Shown piece after piece: positions 31,242 through 41,378 of a stretch of DNA of 64,000 nt. Made by a program: the position numbers and the translations under genes. Below the pieces are notes generated by a model. That model had not been told where the DNA came from and did no database searches. It was given only the letters and a program-made list of their open reading frames with translations. Position 1 is the first letter of the stretch. Each line of letters begins with the position of its first letter. The DNA is from Rhodospirillales bacterium. Its GTDB lineage: Bacteria; Pseudomonadota; Alphaproteobacteria; Rhodospirillales; SHVQ01. The stretch covers positions 87,811 to 151,810 of the forward strand of contig SHVQ01000003.1 in NCBI GenBank assembly GCA_009694195.1, read 5' to 3'.

Positions 31242-32099
31242 ATGGACTACACACACCCGGAAGCGCTCGTCAGCACGGAATGGCTCGCGGCCAATTTGAA
31301 GGCGCCGGGGGTGCGCATCGTGGACGCGACGACGTTCCTTCCCAACACCGGCAAGGCCGGGCGCGCCGAATACGCCGCCCGCCACATCCCGGGTGCGGTG
31401 TTCTTCGACGTCGATGAGATCGCCGACAAATCAAGCGGCCTTCCGCACATGCTGCCGACCGACGAAACATTCTCTACCCGCGTGGCGGAGCTCGGCATCG
31501 GCAACGGCGACCACGTGATCGTCTACGACGCGAACGGTGGCGGGCAAGCAGCCGCCCGCGTGTGGTGGACGTTCCGCGCCTTCGGCCATGGGAACGTCGC
31601 CCTGCTCAACGGCGGATTGCCCAAGTGGCTGAAAGAGGGCCGGTCGACCGAGGCTGCGACCCCCAAGCCGCCGCCCGGCACGTTCACGGCACGGCTCCGA
31701 AAGGGCCTCGTCCGCAGCTTCGAACAGGTGAAGGAGAATATCGCTTCCAAGCGCGAGCTCCTGGTCGATGCGCGCGCGGCCAAGCGGTTCCAGGGCGTCG
31801 ATGCGGAGCCGCGCCCGACCAAGAAACGCGGCCATGTCCCCGGCGCCGTCAATCTCCCGTTCAACGAGCTCATGGACCCCGGCAACAGCTTCGTCATGCG
31901 CTCGGCCGACGAGATCGCCGCCGCCGTCAAGAAAGCCGGCATCGCGTTTGAGAAGCCCATCGCGGCCTGCTGCGGGTCCGGCGTCACGGCCTGCGTGATC
32001 GCCTTCGGCCTCTATCTCATCGGCCACGACGGCGTCGCCATCTACGACGGCTCGTGGGCCGAATGGGGCAACCGCGACGACGCCCCCGTGGAGACGTAA
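31242..32099 (+). CDS. sseA: Sulfurtransferase, 3-mercaptopyruvate type (two rhodanese domains)
   Basis: This 285-residue tandem-rhodanese enzyme has an inactive N-terminal domain (HIPGAVFFDVDEIADKSSGLPHMLP). The catalytic C-terminal domain has the Cys loop AACCGSGVTACV, where CGSGVTAC is the form seen in 3-mercaptopyruvate sulfurtransferases rather than thiosulfate enzymes. I chose the ATG at 31242 (MDYTHPEALVSTEWLA); a Met four codons upstream is possible. It is 19 bases after the glycosyltransferase and likely in the same operon. Confidence 0.9.
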   Translation: MDYTHPEALVSTEWLAANLKAPGVRIVDATTFLPNTGKAGRAEYAARHIPGAVFFDVDEIADKSSGLPHMLPTDETFSTRVAELGIGNGDHVIVYDANGGGQAAARVWWTFRAFGHGNVALLNGGLPKWLKEGRSTEAATPKPPPGTFTARLRKGLVRSFEQVKENIASKRELLVDARAAKRFQGVDAEPRPTKKRGHVPGAVNLPFNELMDPGNSFVMRSADEIAAAVKKAGIAFEKPIAACCGSGVTACVIAFGLYLIGHDGVAIYDGSWAEWGNRDDAPVET

Positions 32100-32148
32100 A
32101 CGTGGAAGCGTGCCAGGGTAGCGGTCGGTCGCGCTTCGGAAGCCTCGT

Positions 32149-32427
32149 ATGACACAGCACCGCCGGAAACAAAGGACAAAGAGATCTACTCGGGTCGAGC
32201 TCACCGTGCCTATGCGCGATGCTGATATCGTCCGCGAATTGGCGGCAGCGTTGCGGTCGGGTGGGAAAGCCGCGCGCGAGGCAAGGGATCGCATCACTCC
32301 CCTCGTGCGGCCAAAGCGCGCAAAAACCAGGCGCGATATCGTTGCATTCTTTCGTGCTTCGCCGCTTGTCGGCGTGGACCTCAAACTCGATCGAGATAAG
32401 TCCTCAGGCCGAAACATCGGCTTTTGA
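32149..32427 (+). CDS. Phd/YefM-like antitoxin with an atypical N-terminus
   Basis: This 92-residue basic protein has a C-terminal RRDIVAFFRASPLVGVDLKLDR that matches the toxin-binding end of prevent-host-death antitoxins paired with VapC. The N-terminal half is Arg/Lys-rich and does not show a clear Phd or RHH fold. Its stop overlaps the start of the vapC remnant. With the toxin truncated, the pair is probably non-functional. Confidence 0.6.
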   Translation: MTQHRRKQRTKRSTRVELTVPMRDADIVRELAAALRSGGKAAREARDRITPLVRPKRAKTRRDIVAFFRASPLVGVDLKLDRDKSSGRNIGF

Positions 32428-32612
32428 TCGTGCCGGGATTTCTTCTCGACACCAACGTTGTCAGCGAGTTGATTTCGGCGGCGGCCGACCAACGGGTGCT
32501 TCGTTGGATTGCGAGCCAATCCCCTGTCAGATTGCACCTCTCGTCCATCACACTTGGAGAGCTTGTCCGCGGTGTCGCAAGGCTTCCGGAAAGTCGACAC
32601 CGGCGCACGTTG
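32424..32612 (+). pseudogene. PIN-domain VapC toxin truncated by repeat insertion
   Basis: About 63 codons of a VapC remain: FLLDTNVVSELISAAADQRVLRWIAS followed by SSITLGELVRGVARLPESRHRRTLE. The first metal Asp and the Glu are present, but the second half with the remaining acidic residues is absent. At 32613 the frame runs into the palindromic element. A TTG at 32424 or GTG at 32430 would start it, overlapping the antitoxin stop. No 3' half is seen on the far side of the insertion. Confidence 0.85.
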
Positions 32613-32788
32613 GAGCGGAATCAAATCGGATTGATGTCCCCCCTCACCCTGCCCTCTCCCCCCGCCAACACGGGGGGGAGAGGGTTGCGTAGGGTTGGCG
32701 CGGCGTCAGCCGCGCCTTACCCGCCTGCGGGGCCGAAGCCCTTCGGCGCGGCGAAGGCCCGAAGCTGGGTGAGCGACTGTCTTTGAAG

Positions 32789-33922
<1,134 letters not shown>

Positions 33923-33929
33923 TCATGCG

Positions 33930-34556
33930 CTACCGCTTCGCCGTCATCTCGGACCACGACGTGAGCACGGCAATCGGAAGACAACCGACGACGACGTAGC
34001 CCTGGCCTTCCGGGCGGAACGCCACCGCGTCGCCCATGCCGGGAGACCGGGCGCAGCTCTCCCACCCGTCGTCGGAGACGGCGCGGATATTGCAGTTGTG
34101 GGAGACGAGAAGCGTGTTCGTCGCGGGCGCGGGCGCGGTCGCCAGCAGGACTCGGAGCGCCTGCGTGCGCTGGGCGAGCTCGGGCGCCGTGCTCTCGCAG
34201 ACACTCTTCAAGCCGTATTCGTTGACGACGCGGTCGGCCCCGAACAGCAGGTAGGCCGAGTGGCGGGTGCGGCAAAAGGGGCTCGCGAGGATGCGGCCGA
34301 CCGGGATGGAGCGGTTGCGGAGCGCGCGCCCGAACGTCTTTGCGTCCTCTTTGCCCCGCGGGCTCAGGTTCCTCTGGGTCGCGCAGTTGTCCATGTTGGC
34401 GGTGTCGAAGTCGGAGCCGTCGATCGCTTCCGTGTGGCGGAGAAAGATCACGTAGCCGCCCGCCTTCAGCGCATCCGCGAGCTCATCCGGCTCCATTCCG
34501 CGCGCCCCGCCGGTCAGCGCAAGAAGGAAAAGAGCCGTGGCCAGCGCGCAACGCAT
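33930..34556 (-). CDS. Secreted histidine phosphatase family protein
   Basis: This 208-residue phosphoglycerate-mutase-like protein has a signal peptide ([20 protein letters not shown]). The catalytic motif is LRHTEA (RHT rather than the common RHG) and the second catalytic His lies in LLVSHNCNI. Start ATG at 34556 overlaps the transporter ATPase stop (TGATG). The TAG stop uses the TA beside the R6 element plus the first base of the element. It probably acts in the periplasm on an unknown phosphomonoester. Confidence 0.88.
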   Translation of the reverse strand: MRCALATALFLLALTGGARGMEPDELADALKAGGYVIFLRHTEAIDGSDFDTANMDNCATQRNLSPRGKEDAKTFGRALRNRSIPVGRILASPFCRTRHSAYLLFGADRVVNEYGLKSVCESTAPELAQRTQALRVLLATAPAPATNTLLVSHNCNIRAVSDDGWESCARSPGMGDAVAFRPEGQGYVVVGCLPIAVLTSWSEMTAKR

Positions 34557-35353
34557 CAGTGGGCAAGGATCTGGCTCAGGAACAGCTTGGTCCGCTCGCT
34601 CCGCGGATGGGTGAAAAACTCGCCCGGCTCGTTCTCCTCGATGATCTCGCCGCGGTCCATGAAGATGACCCGGTTGGCGACGGTCTTCGCGAAGCCCATC
34701 TCGTGGGTCACGACGAGCATGGTCATTCCGCTGTGCGCGAGCTCGACCATGACATCCAGGACTTCCTTGATCATTTCCGGATCGAGCGCGCTGGTCGGCT
34801 CGTCGAACAGCATGACCTTGGGGTTCATGCAGAGCGCGCGCGCGATGGCGACGCGCTGCTGCTGGCCGCCCGAGAGCTGCCCCGGGTATTTCTTCGCCTG
34901 CTCGGGAATGCGCACCCGCTCCAGGTACTTCATCGCGCTCTCTTCGGCTTCCTTGCGCGGAGTCTGGCGCACCCAGACGGGTGCCAACGCCAGGTTCTCG
35001 AGCACGGTCAGATGCGGGAACAGGTTGAAGTGCTGAAACACCATGCCCACCTCGCGCCGGACCTCCTCGATGCGCTTCAAGTCGTTGGTGAGCTCGACCC
35101 CATCGACGACGATGTGGCCGGACTGGTGCTCCTCCAAACGGTTGATGCAGCGGATCATCGTCGACTTGCCCGAGCCCGACGGCCCGCAGACCACGATCCG
35201 CTCGCCCTTGGCGACGGTAAGATTGATGTCCTTCAACACGTGAAACTGGCCGTACCATTTGTGAACGCCATCCATGCGGACCATCGCGTCGCCTGAGCCG
35301 CGAATGGCGCTCGAAACTTTCGTTCCCGCCTCGACCATCGTTCCTTCCCGCAT
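34556..35353 (-). CDS. aapP: Amino-acid ABC transporter ATP-binding protein (AapP/GlnQ type)
   Basis: This 265-residue ATPase has Walker [15 protein letters not shown]-loop [16 protein letters not shown], signature [15 protein letters not shown], Walker [15 protein letters not shown] and the H-switch VVTHEMG. These are typical of polar amino-acid importers. I chose the ATG at 35353, preceded by GGAGG at good spacing. A Met five codons later is also possible. It is the last transporter gene and is coupled to the histidine phosphatase gene. Confidence 0.94.
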   Translation of the reverse strand: MREGTMVEAGTKVSSAIRGSGDAMVRMDGVHKWYGQFHVLKDINLTVAKGERIVVCGPSGSGKSTMIRCINRLEEHQSGHIVVDGVELTNDLKRIEEVRREVGMVFQHFNLFPHLTVLENLALAPVWVRQTPRKEAEESAMKYLERVRIPEQAKKYPGQLSGGQQQRVAIARALCMNPKVMLFDEPTSALDPEMIKEVLDVMVELAHSGMTMLVVTHEMGFAKTVANRVIFMDRGEIIEENEPGEFFTHPRSERTKLFLSQILAH

Positions 35354-35370
35354 TCTCCGGTTCCTCCGTC

Positions 35371-36480
35371 TTAGTGCGTCGTCCTGAGCTTGCGCTCGAG
35401 ATGCTGGCTGTAGCGCGACATCCCGAAGCAGAACACCCAGAACACAAGCGCCGAGAACACATATCCCTCGATTGCGAAGCCGAGCCACTGGGGATTGGTG
35501 CCGGCGGACTGGATGGTGCCGAGGAAGTCCATCAACCCGATGATCAGGACGAGCGTCGTGTCCTTGAACAGTCCGATGAACGTGTTGACGATGCCCGGGA
35601 TCACCAGCTTCAAGGCCTGGGGCAAGATGATCAGCGCCATCATCTTCCCGTAGTTGAGCCCGAGCGCCTGCGCCGCCTCGTACTGGCCCTTCGGGATGGC
35701 CTGCAATCCGCCCCGCACCACCTCCGCCATGTAGGCCGCCGAGAACAGCATCACGCCGACCAGGGCGCGCGCCAGCCTGTCGATGGTCAGGCCCTCCGGC
35801 ATGAACAACGGGAACATCACGGACGCCATGAACAGCACCGTGATCAAGGGCACGCCGCGCCATATTTCGATGAACGCGATGCTGACGGACTGGATGATCG
35901 GCAGCCGCGACCGCCGCCCGAGGGCCAGCACGATCCCGATCGGCAACGAGCCCACGATGCCGACCGAGGCGATCACGAGGGTGAGAAAGAGGCCGCCCCA
36001 CAGCGGCGTCTCGACCACGACTTGGCCGAACGCGCTGCCGTAAAAAAGATAGTACGCGACGACCGGATAGCCGAAGAGGAGAAACGCCGCGATCCAGGCC
36101 TTGCCACGCACGCGCGGAATGAACATCGGGATCATGCCGAGCGCGAGGATTGCGTACGCGGTATTGATCCGCCAGATCTCTGTGCTCGGATAGCGCCCGT
36201 ACATGAATTGCCTGAGCCAAACCTTGACGAAGACCCAGCAGGCGCCCTCGCGCCGGCAGGCTTCGCGCGTGTCGCCCTGCCAGTCGGCGTTGATGAACAC
36301 CCACTGGATGAGCGGCGGGAACGCGAGATAGATGATGTACGCCGCAAGCAGCGTGAGAATCACGTTGACGGGCGAAGAAAATAAATTCGCCCGCAGCCAG
36401 CCGTAAACGCCGACCATCGACGGCGGCGGCGGAAGGTCGGGGTGGGTCCCCGGCAGGTAGGTTTGCGCCCGGTCGTTCAC
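35371..36480 (-). CDS. aapM: General L-amino-acid ABC transporter permease (AapM type)
   Basis: This 369-residue inner-membrane permease has the EAA loop [40 protein letters not shown] long N-terminal extension with extra helices and a periplasmic loop (about residues 55-100) distinguishes AapM/BztC from small GlnP-like permeases. GTG at 36480 lies two bases after the aapQ stop. It forms a heterodimer with AapQ. Confidence 0.92.
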   Translation of the reverse strand: MNDRAQTYLPGTHPDLPPPPSMVGVYGWLRANLFSSPVNVILTLLAAYIIYLAFPPLIQWVFINADWQGDTREACRREGACWVFVKVWLRQFMYGRYPSTEIWRINTAYAILALGMIPMFIPRVRGKAWIAAFLLFGYPVVAYYLFYGSAFGQVVVETPLWGGLFLTLVIASVGIVGSLPIGIVLALGRRSRLPIIQSVSIAFIEIWRGVPLITVLFMASVMFPLFMPEGLTIDRLARALVGVMLFSAAYMAEVVRGGLQAIPKGQYEAAQALGLNYGKMMALIILPQALKLVIPGIVNTFIGLFKDTTLVLIIGLMDFLGTIQSAGTNPQWLGFAIEGYVFSALVFWVFCFGMSRYSQHLERKLRTTH

Positions 36481-36482
36481 GG

Positions 36483-37673
36483 CTAGCGTTCTACCAGCGC
36501 CATCTTGCGGTTGTACCAATTCATGAACATCGAGATCAGGAGGCTGATCGTGAGATAGACGGCCATGGTGATCGCGATGATCTCGACGGCCTGGCCCGTC
36601 TGGTTCAACACGGTGCCGGCGAAAACCAGCACGAGATCGGGATAGGCGATCGCCGACGCGAGCGAAGAGTTCTTGGTCAGGTTGAGATACTGGCTCGTGA
36701 GGGGCGGGATGATCACCCGCAAGGCCTGCGGAATGACCACCAGGCGCAGCGTGAGGCCGGGCGAGAGCCCGACCGCGTAGGCCGCCTCGGTCTGGCCCCT
36801 GTTCACGGCCATGATGCCGGCGCGGACGATTTCCCCGATGAAGGACGCCGTGTAGGTCGAAAGCGAGAACACGAGCGCCACCAGTTCCGGGCTCATCACC
36901 ATACCGCCCTGGAAATTGAAGCCCTCGAGCACGGCATATTCCCAGTGCAACGGGGAGCCGGCGAGCAGCGTCGCCAGGGTCGGAAGCCCGAACAGAATCG
37001 CGAGCGACGTATAGACCGTGTGGAACGGCCTGCCGGTTTCCTCGCGGCGGCGGCGCGCCCATCGCACGATGGAGACCGCCGCCGCGACCGCGACGACGGC
37101 CGACAGCAGAACCCAGCCGAAGCCCTCCTCGAAGACGGGCGCCGGCGTGTTGAGCCCGCGGATATTGAGGTAGAAGATGTCGAAGAGAATAAAGCTCTGG
37201 CGCGGCGACGGCAGATTGCGAAGCACCGCGAAGTACCAGAAGAAGATCTGCAGCAGCAGCGGGATGTTGCGCAGCGTCTCGATGTAGACGGCCGCGAGCT
37301 TGGCGACCAGCCAGTTCCGCGACAGCCGGGCGATCCCGACGATGAAGCCGAGGATCGTCGCGAAGAAGACGCCGATCACGGAAACCAAAAGCGTGTTGGC
37401 GAGACCGACGAGGAACGCGCGGCCGTAGGTCGATTCCTCGGTATAGGGGACGAGCGTCGTCGAGATGCTGAATCCGGCCGTGGTGCCGAGGAAGCCGAAG
37501 CCCGACGCGATCCCCCGCTTCTCCATGTTGGTGAGCGTGTTGTTGACGAGGTAGGCGCCGACGCCGATGACGAGGGCGAGCACGAGGGCCTGAAAGAAGA
37601 TCGCGCGGAAGCGCGGATCGTTCCACACCGGCGGCCGCGCCGGCGCTCTTTCGGCTACACGCTCGACGGCCAC
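36483..37673 (-). CDS. aapQ: General L-amino-acid ABC transporter permease (AapQ type)
   Basis: This 396-residue permease has the AapQ/BztB-type large periplasmic insertion (roughly residues 160-260). The EAA loop is [59 protein letters not shown]. The first helix ([20 protein letters not shown]) and the [12 protein letters not shown] block match the family. It lies between the stem-loop after aapJ and aapM. Confidence 0.93.
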   Translation of the reverse strand: MAVERVAERAPARPPVWNDPRFRAIFFQALVLALVIGVGAYLVNNTLTNMEKRGIASGFGFLGTTAGFSISTTLVPYTEESTYGRAFLVGLANTLLVSVIGVFFATILGFIVGIARLSRNWLVAKLAAVYIETLRNIPLLLQIFFWYFAVLRNLPSPRQSFILFDIFYLNIRGLNTPAPVFEEGFGWVLLSAVVAVAAAVSIVRWARRRREETGRPFHTVYTSLAILFGLPTLATLLAGSPLHWEYAVLEGFNFQGGMVMSPELVALVFSLSTYTASFIGEIVRAGIMAVNRGQTEAAYAVGLSPGLTLRLVVIPQALRVIIPPLTSQYLNLTKNSSLASAIAYPDLVLVFAGTVLNQTGQAVEIIAITMAVYLTISLLISMFMNWYNRKMALVER

Positions 37674-37716
37674 GGATCGCCTCCCAGACGCTCGATCACG
37701 GCGAGGCCCGGAATGA

Positions 37717-37760
37717 AACGGCCGGAGGACGCCTCGCTAAAGCGCATTCCCCCGGCCGTT
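37717..37760 (-). promoter_or_regulatory. Intergenic stem-loop between aapJ and aapQ
   Basis: Nine-base perfect arms (AACGGCCGG at 37717-37725 and CCGGCCGTT at 37752-37760) sit in the 103 bases separating the binding-protein gene from the permeases. There is no T tract. Such hairpins often stabilise the binding-protein part of ABC operon mRNA. Confidence 0.6.
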
Positions 37761-37776
37761 CCGCACGCGCATTCGC

Positions 37777-38796
37777 TCAGCGAATGGGCATCGAATACAT
37801 CAGACCGCCTTTGTTCCAGAGCGCATTCGTCCCGCGCTCCAGCCCGAGCGTGGTCTTCGGGCCGACGTTGCGGTCGAAGATCTCGGCGTAGTTGCCGACC
37901 TGCTTGATGGGACGCACGGCCCAATCGTTGTCGAGGCCGAGGTTCTTGCCCATGTCGCCTTCGACTCCGAGGAGCCGCTTAGTGTTCGGATTGGCCGATT
38001 TCTTCTGCTCGTCCACGTTCTTCGAGTCGACGCCGAGCTCTTCGGCCTCGAGTAGCGCGTAGATCAACCATCTGTTGACATCGAGCCACTGATCGTCGCC
38101 GTGGCGGACGACGGGCCCGAGCGGTTCCTTGCTGATGAGCTCGGGCAGGATGAGATGACCCTGCGGATCCTTGAGCTTGATGCGATAGGCGGCGAGGCCG
38201 GAGGCGTCGGTGGTGAACGCGTCGCAGCGTCCCGTGTCGTAGGCGGCGAGAGTCTCGTCGGCCTTTTCGAACACGACCGGCTTGTAATCCAGCTTATTCG
38301 CCCGGAAGAAGTCCGCCATGTTGAGCTCGGTCGTCGTGCCGATCTGCACGCAGACGCTCGCTCCCTTCAACTCCTTCGCGCTCTTCACGCCGAGCTTCTT
38401 CGGAACCATGAAGCCCTGGCCGTCGTAGAACATCACGCCGGCGAAGTTGAGGCCGAGCGAGGTGTCGCGGACGAGCGTCCACGTGGTGTTGCGCGAGAGG
38501 AGGTCGATCTCGCCGGATTGCAGCGCGGTGAAGCGCACCTTGGCCGACAGCGGCGAATACTTCACTTTCGATGCGTCGCCGAGAACCGCGGCGGCAAGGG
38601 CTTTGCAGAAATCGACGTCGAGCCCCGTCCAGTTTCCGGCCGTGTCGGGGGCGGAAAACCCGGGCAGCCCCTCGCTCACCCCGCATTGGATGAAACCCTT
38701 CTTCTTGACGTCGTCCAACGTTCCGGCGCTCGCGGCCGAAGCGACGAGGCCCGCGGTCGCGGCGGCCGTCAACGCGTAAAAAATCGTCCTGATCAT
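37777..38796 (-). CDS. aapJ: Amino-acid ABC transporter substrate-binding protein (AapJ type)
   Basis: This 339-residue periplasmic solute-binding protein has a signal peptide (MIRTIFYALTAAATAGLVASAASA). The SBP_bac_3 core begins GTLDDVKKKGFIQCGVSEGLPGFSAPD, followed by GLDVDFCKALAAAVLGD and VRFTALQSGEIDLLSRNTTWT. Length and start motif are those of AapJ/BztA. It leads the aapJQMP operon and likely binds a broad range of L-amino acids. Confidence 0.94.
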   Translation of the reverse strand: MIRTIFYALTAAATAGLVASAASAGTLDDVKKKGFIQCGVSEGLPGFSAPDTAGNWTGLDVDFCKALAAAVLGDASKVKYSPLSAKVRFTALQSGEIDLLSRNTTWTLVRDTSLGLNFAGVMFYDGQGFMVPKKLGVKSAKELKGASVCVQIGTTTELNMADFFRANKLDYKPVVFEKADETLAAYDTGRCDAFTTDASGLAAYRIKLKDPQGHLILPELISKEPLGPVVRHGDDQWLDVNRWLIYALLEAEELGVDSKNVDEQKKSANPNTKRLLGVEGDMGKNLGLDNDWAVRPIKQVGNYAEIFDRNVGPKTTLGLERGTNALWNKGGLMYSMPIR

Positions 38797-38962
38797 TTTG
38801 AGGCTCCCTTTTTATGTCGAAATCTTCCCCGGTGCCGTGGCGGCTTCCCCCGCGCGGCCGATCCTTCGCACGGATCGGCCTTAATTTCCTGAATTCGTAG
38901 CACAATTTCGGGGAAACATCACACGGTTTCGTTCGGGCACCGATTGCCTCACGTCCGTCTCA

Positions 38963-39040
38963 CGTCATGGCCGGGCTCGTCCCGGTCATCCACGACTTCG
39001 GGCCGCCGCAAGGAAAAAAGACGTGGATGCGCGCCCCGGG
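38963..39040. repeat. Palindromic intergenic repeat (CGTCATGGCCGGGC type)
   Basis: Between aapJ and the IS1595-type transposase (38797-39133, no gene) lies CGTCATGGCCGGGCTCGTCCCGGTCATCC-type sequence with short inverted arms. Further on comes a partner ACGTGGATGCGCGCC. It resembles the repeat at 48671-48737. The rest of the gap should hold the aapJ promoter and the left end of the IS element. Confidence 0.5.
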
Positions 39041-39133
39041 GTTAGGGGGAATCCCCCAAAAGAAAGGCGATTATAACCTTGACTCAGCACACCGCATGGG
39101 ATAGTTTTTTCCCATCAACGCGAGGTGCCGGTC

Positions 39134-40069
39134 ATGGCGAACGAACTGAACAACAAAATCTTCCAGGATGAAACCAAGGCCCGCGAGTGGCTTGAAGGCC
39201 ATTTGTGGCCCGCTGGCCCCATTTGCCCGTTCTGCGGCACCATTGACGCTGCCACGGCCGTTGCCAACCGTAACGGCCTCTACCAGTGCAACGTCAAGGA
39301 ATGCCGCAAGCAATTCACCGTCACGGTCGGCACTCTCTTTGAGCGCTCCCACATCCCGCTAAACAAGTGGCTGATGGCTGCCTTCCTAATCTGCGCCAGC
39401 AAGAAGGGCGTGAGCGCTCATCAGGTACACCGCATGATCGGCGTTTCCTACAAGTCCACTTGGTTCATGATGCACCGTCTCCGCGAAGCTATGCGTACCG
39501 GGGGACTGGCCCCGATGGGCGGCAATGGCGGCACCGTCGAAGTCGACGAGACTTTCATCGGGCACGACAAGACCAAGAAGCCCCGTGGCTCGCGAAAGGG
39601 GCGCGGTTACCATCACAAGTACAAGGTTCTGACGTTGGTGAGCCGCACTGGCGAGGCTCGCAGTTTCCATGTCCAGGACTTGAGCGCCAAGGCGCTTGTC
39701 CCGATCTTGCAAGCCAACATTGCCCGCGAGACGAAGGTCAAGACTGATGAAGCGGGCCAGTATCACCACCTCAAGAAGTTCTTCGCTGAGCACCACGTTC
39801 TCCGCCACAACGTGGGTGAGTATGGACGCGGAGAGGCTCATACGAACACGATCGAAGGCTTCTTCTCGATCTTCAAGCGCGGCATGAAGGGCGTTTACCA
39901 GCACTGCGGGGAACAGCACCTGCACCGCTACCTTGCTGAATTTGACTTCCGCTATAACAACCGCACAGCGCTCAATGTCACCGACGCAGAGCGCGCGGCC
40001 AAGGCGCTCAAGGGCATCGTCGGCAAGAGGCTCACGTATCGGCGGACTAACGAAGCCGATCACGCCTAA
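39134..40069 (+). CDS. IS1595-family transposase
   Basis: This 311-residue transposase has an N-terminal zinc ribbon (CPFCGTIDAATAV, then YQCNVKECRKQFTVTVGTLFERS). The ISXO2-like DDE domain has EVDETFIGHDK, TDEAGQY and NTIEGFFSIFKRGMKGVYQHCGEQHLHRYLAEFDFRYN. The DDE/N residues appear intact. I use the ATG at 39134; a GTG three codons earlier is possible. Terminal repeats are not clear: GTTAGGGG motifs occur near 39040 and, inverted, near 40226, but no matching target duplication is seen. Confidence 0.92.
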   Translation: MANELNNKIFQDETKAREWLEGHLWPAGPICPFCGTIDAATAVANRNGLYQCNVKECRKQFTVTVGTLFERSHIPLNKWLMAAFLICASKKGVSAHQVHRMIGVSYKSTWFMMHRLREAMRTGGLAPMGGNGGTVEVDETFIGHDKTKKPRGSRKGRGYHHKYKVLTLVSRTGEARSFHVQDLSAKALVPILQANIARETKVKTDEAGQYHHLKKFFAEHHVLRHNVGEYGRGEAHTNTIEGFFSIFKRGMKGVYQHCGEQHLHRYLAEFDFRYNNRTALNVTDAERAAKALKGIVGKRLTYRRTNEADHA

Positions 40070-40249
40070 GCGCCGCACGACTCTCGACCCAAAAACCGTA
40101 GTTTCCCGCCTTCTCCGGCGCCCAAAGGCCTGAGAACATTAGTAGAACTTTGACTCGTTCGGGGGCCATTCCTGGTGTATAAGGGAGGGGTCGCCCCCTA
40201 GATTTTGCGGTCGCGGGGGCGGCCCCTAACACCAGCCATGGAGTTGGCC

Positions 40250-40672
40250 ATGACCAGCGTAACCTTTACCGGCCTTAGCGGCCGTATCTACGAATACTTC
40301 CCTCAGGCCTTCGACGCCGAGTGGTTCGCCGTCGCTGGGAACTACGCCTTCGCGTACCGTCCCAACGGCGTTTGGGCTCCTCTCTACTTCGGAGAAACCT
40401 CCAGTTTCGCCACCCGAATCCCCGGCCACGAAAAGCGGGCCTCGGCAACTCTCTTGGGCGCCACCCACGTCCTTGCCCATCTCACTCCTGGTGGCGCGGC
40501 TGTTCGACAAGCCGAAGAGGAGGACCTGATCCGCGCGTACAATCCGGTTTGCAACGTTGAGCATCGAACGGCAGGCCCTGGGTTGTTCGGTCTAGGCCGT
40601 CGGGTGGGTGCCACGCTGCTAACTGGCCACGCGCAACCAAAGCGTCGTGCAACTCTATTAGGCGATTGGTGA
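40250..40672 (+). CDS. GIY-YIG nuclease-like small protein
   Basis: This 140-residue protein matches the GIY-YIG layout: GNYAFAYR (GIY position), then LYFGETSSFATRIPGH (YIG with the following Arg). RQAEEEDLIRAYNPVCN supplies the Glu and Asn positions. The canonical words are diverged, so this is a fold-level inference. I chose the ATG at 40250, which follows GGAG at six bases. A short basic tail (residues 110-140) follows the domain. It lies beside an IS and looks like mobile-island cargo. Confidence 0.6.
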   Translation: MTSVTFTGLSGRIYEYFPQAFDAEWFAVAGNYAFAYRPNGVWAPLYFGETSSFATRIPGHEKRASATLLGATHVLAHLTPGGAAVRQAEEEDLIRAYNPVCNVEHRTAGPGLFGLGRRVGATLLTGHAQPKRRATLLGDW

Positions 40673-40717
40673 TAGCCGCCTGAACGAGCGGCTCAAATAT
40701 TCGCCACAAAAAGGCGA

Positions 40718-40888
40718 TCAAGGCCGACGCGCCTTCTTTGTTCGTTTCGGCACCGCCTTCTTAGGCATGCGATGCTGCGGCCCCGCCTTCACAACTTCGC
40801 TGATAAACTTCTGAAACCGGGGCCAAGCGTCGGGCACCAGCTCGATTTCTTGGGCCTTGCGATTCTTAGCCTGAGGTTTTTGAGCCAT
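40718..40888 (-). CDS. Small basic protein, 56 residues
   Basis: The frame reads MAQKPQAKNRKAQEIELVPD, then AWPRFQKFISEVVKAGPQHR, then a Lys/Arg-rich tail. The VPDAWPRFQKF...VKAGPQHR pattern looks like a conserved short phage- or island-borne protein, but I cannot assign a function. Its ATG overlaps the ATG of the divergent gene at 40887, so the two start codons share two base pairs. Confidence 0.6.
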   Translation of the reverse strand: MAQKPQAKNRKAQEIELVPDAWPRFQKFISEVVKAGPQHRMPKKAVPKRTKKARRP

Positions 40889-41378
40889 GCATGACCAGGA
40901 CGAGTTAGAGGCCAGAGTCTATCTGATCGGGTACATCTGCCTGCAATGGTCTTACCTGGAATACCTGCTGGCAATAGCAATCTGGCACGCGCTGAAACTT
41001 ACCCCCGAAACAGGACAGATCGTGACCGGCGGGCTCGACATCAAGCCGCGCTCGCTCATGGCCTACAGGCTCGCCCAAAAAGTCAAAATGCCCAAGGCGC
41101 TCACGGTCAAGCTCGGTCGCGCCTCCGAGGCCGTCACCCTCATCCAGGGCGACCGGAACCTTGCGGTTCACGGGATCTACGGGCTGCACGCCTCCGGCAA
41201 AGTCACGGCCGAGGTTCATCGCGGGAAGTACCGAGGCTCGGCACAGGAGATGAGCGCCGACCGTCTTTTCCAAACATGCAACGAGATCGACAAGGTCATC
41301 AACGATCTTGAGCCGACGATGGCTGAATTTGGTCTGATCGACGTTTCCCGGCCGGTGCCGCCGCTGCCATCGCCCTGA
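40887..41378 (+). CDS. Unknown cytosolic protein, 163 residues
   Basis: A helical protein beginning MHDQDELEARVYLIGYICLQWSYLEYLLAIAIWHAL. It has a QGDRNLAVHGIYGL centre that resembles the NxxVH-type motif of several nuclease-associated or Abi-like helical proteins, and a Pro-rich end. I cannot name a family. It is divergent from the 56-residue gene with overlapping start codons. Its last 80 bases overlap a convergent minus-strand gene. Neighbouring mobile genes suggest island cargo. Confidence 0.6.
   Translation: MHDQDELEARVYLIGYICLQWSYLEYLLAIAIWHALKLTPETGQIVTGGLDIKPRSLMAYRLAQKVKMPKALTVKLGRASEAVTLIQGDRNLAVHGIYGLHASGKVTAEVHRGKYRGSAQEMSADRLFQTCNEIDKVINDLEPTMAEFGLIDVSRPVPPLPSP

Noticed and set aside
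39040..40230. Exact ends and target duplication of the IS1595-family element
   Set aside because: GTTAGGGG motifs occur on both sides, but flanking octamers do not match, so I could not set the limits.
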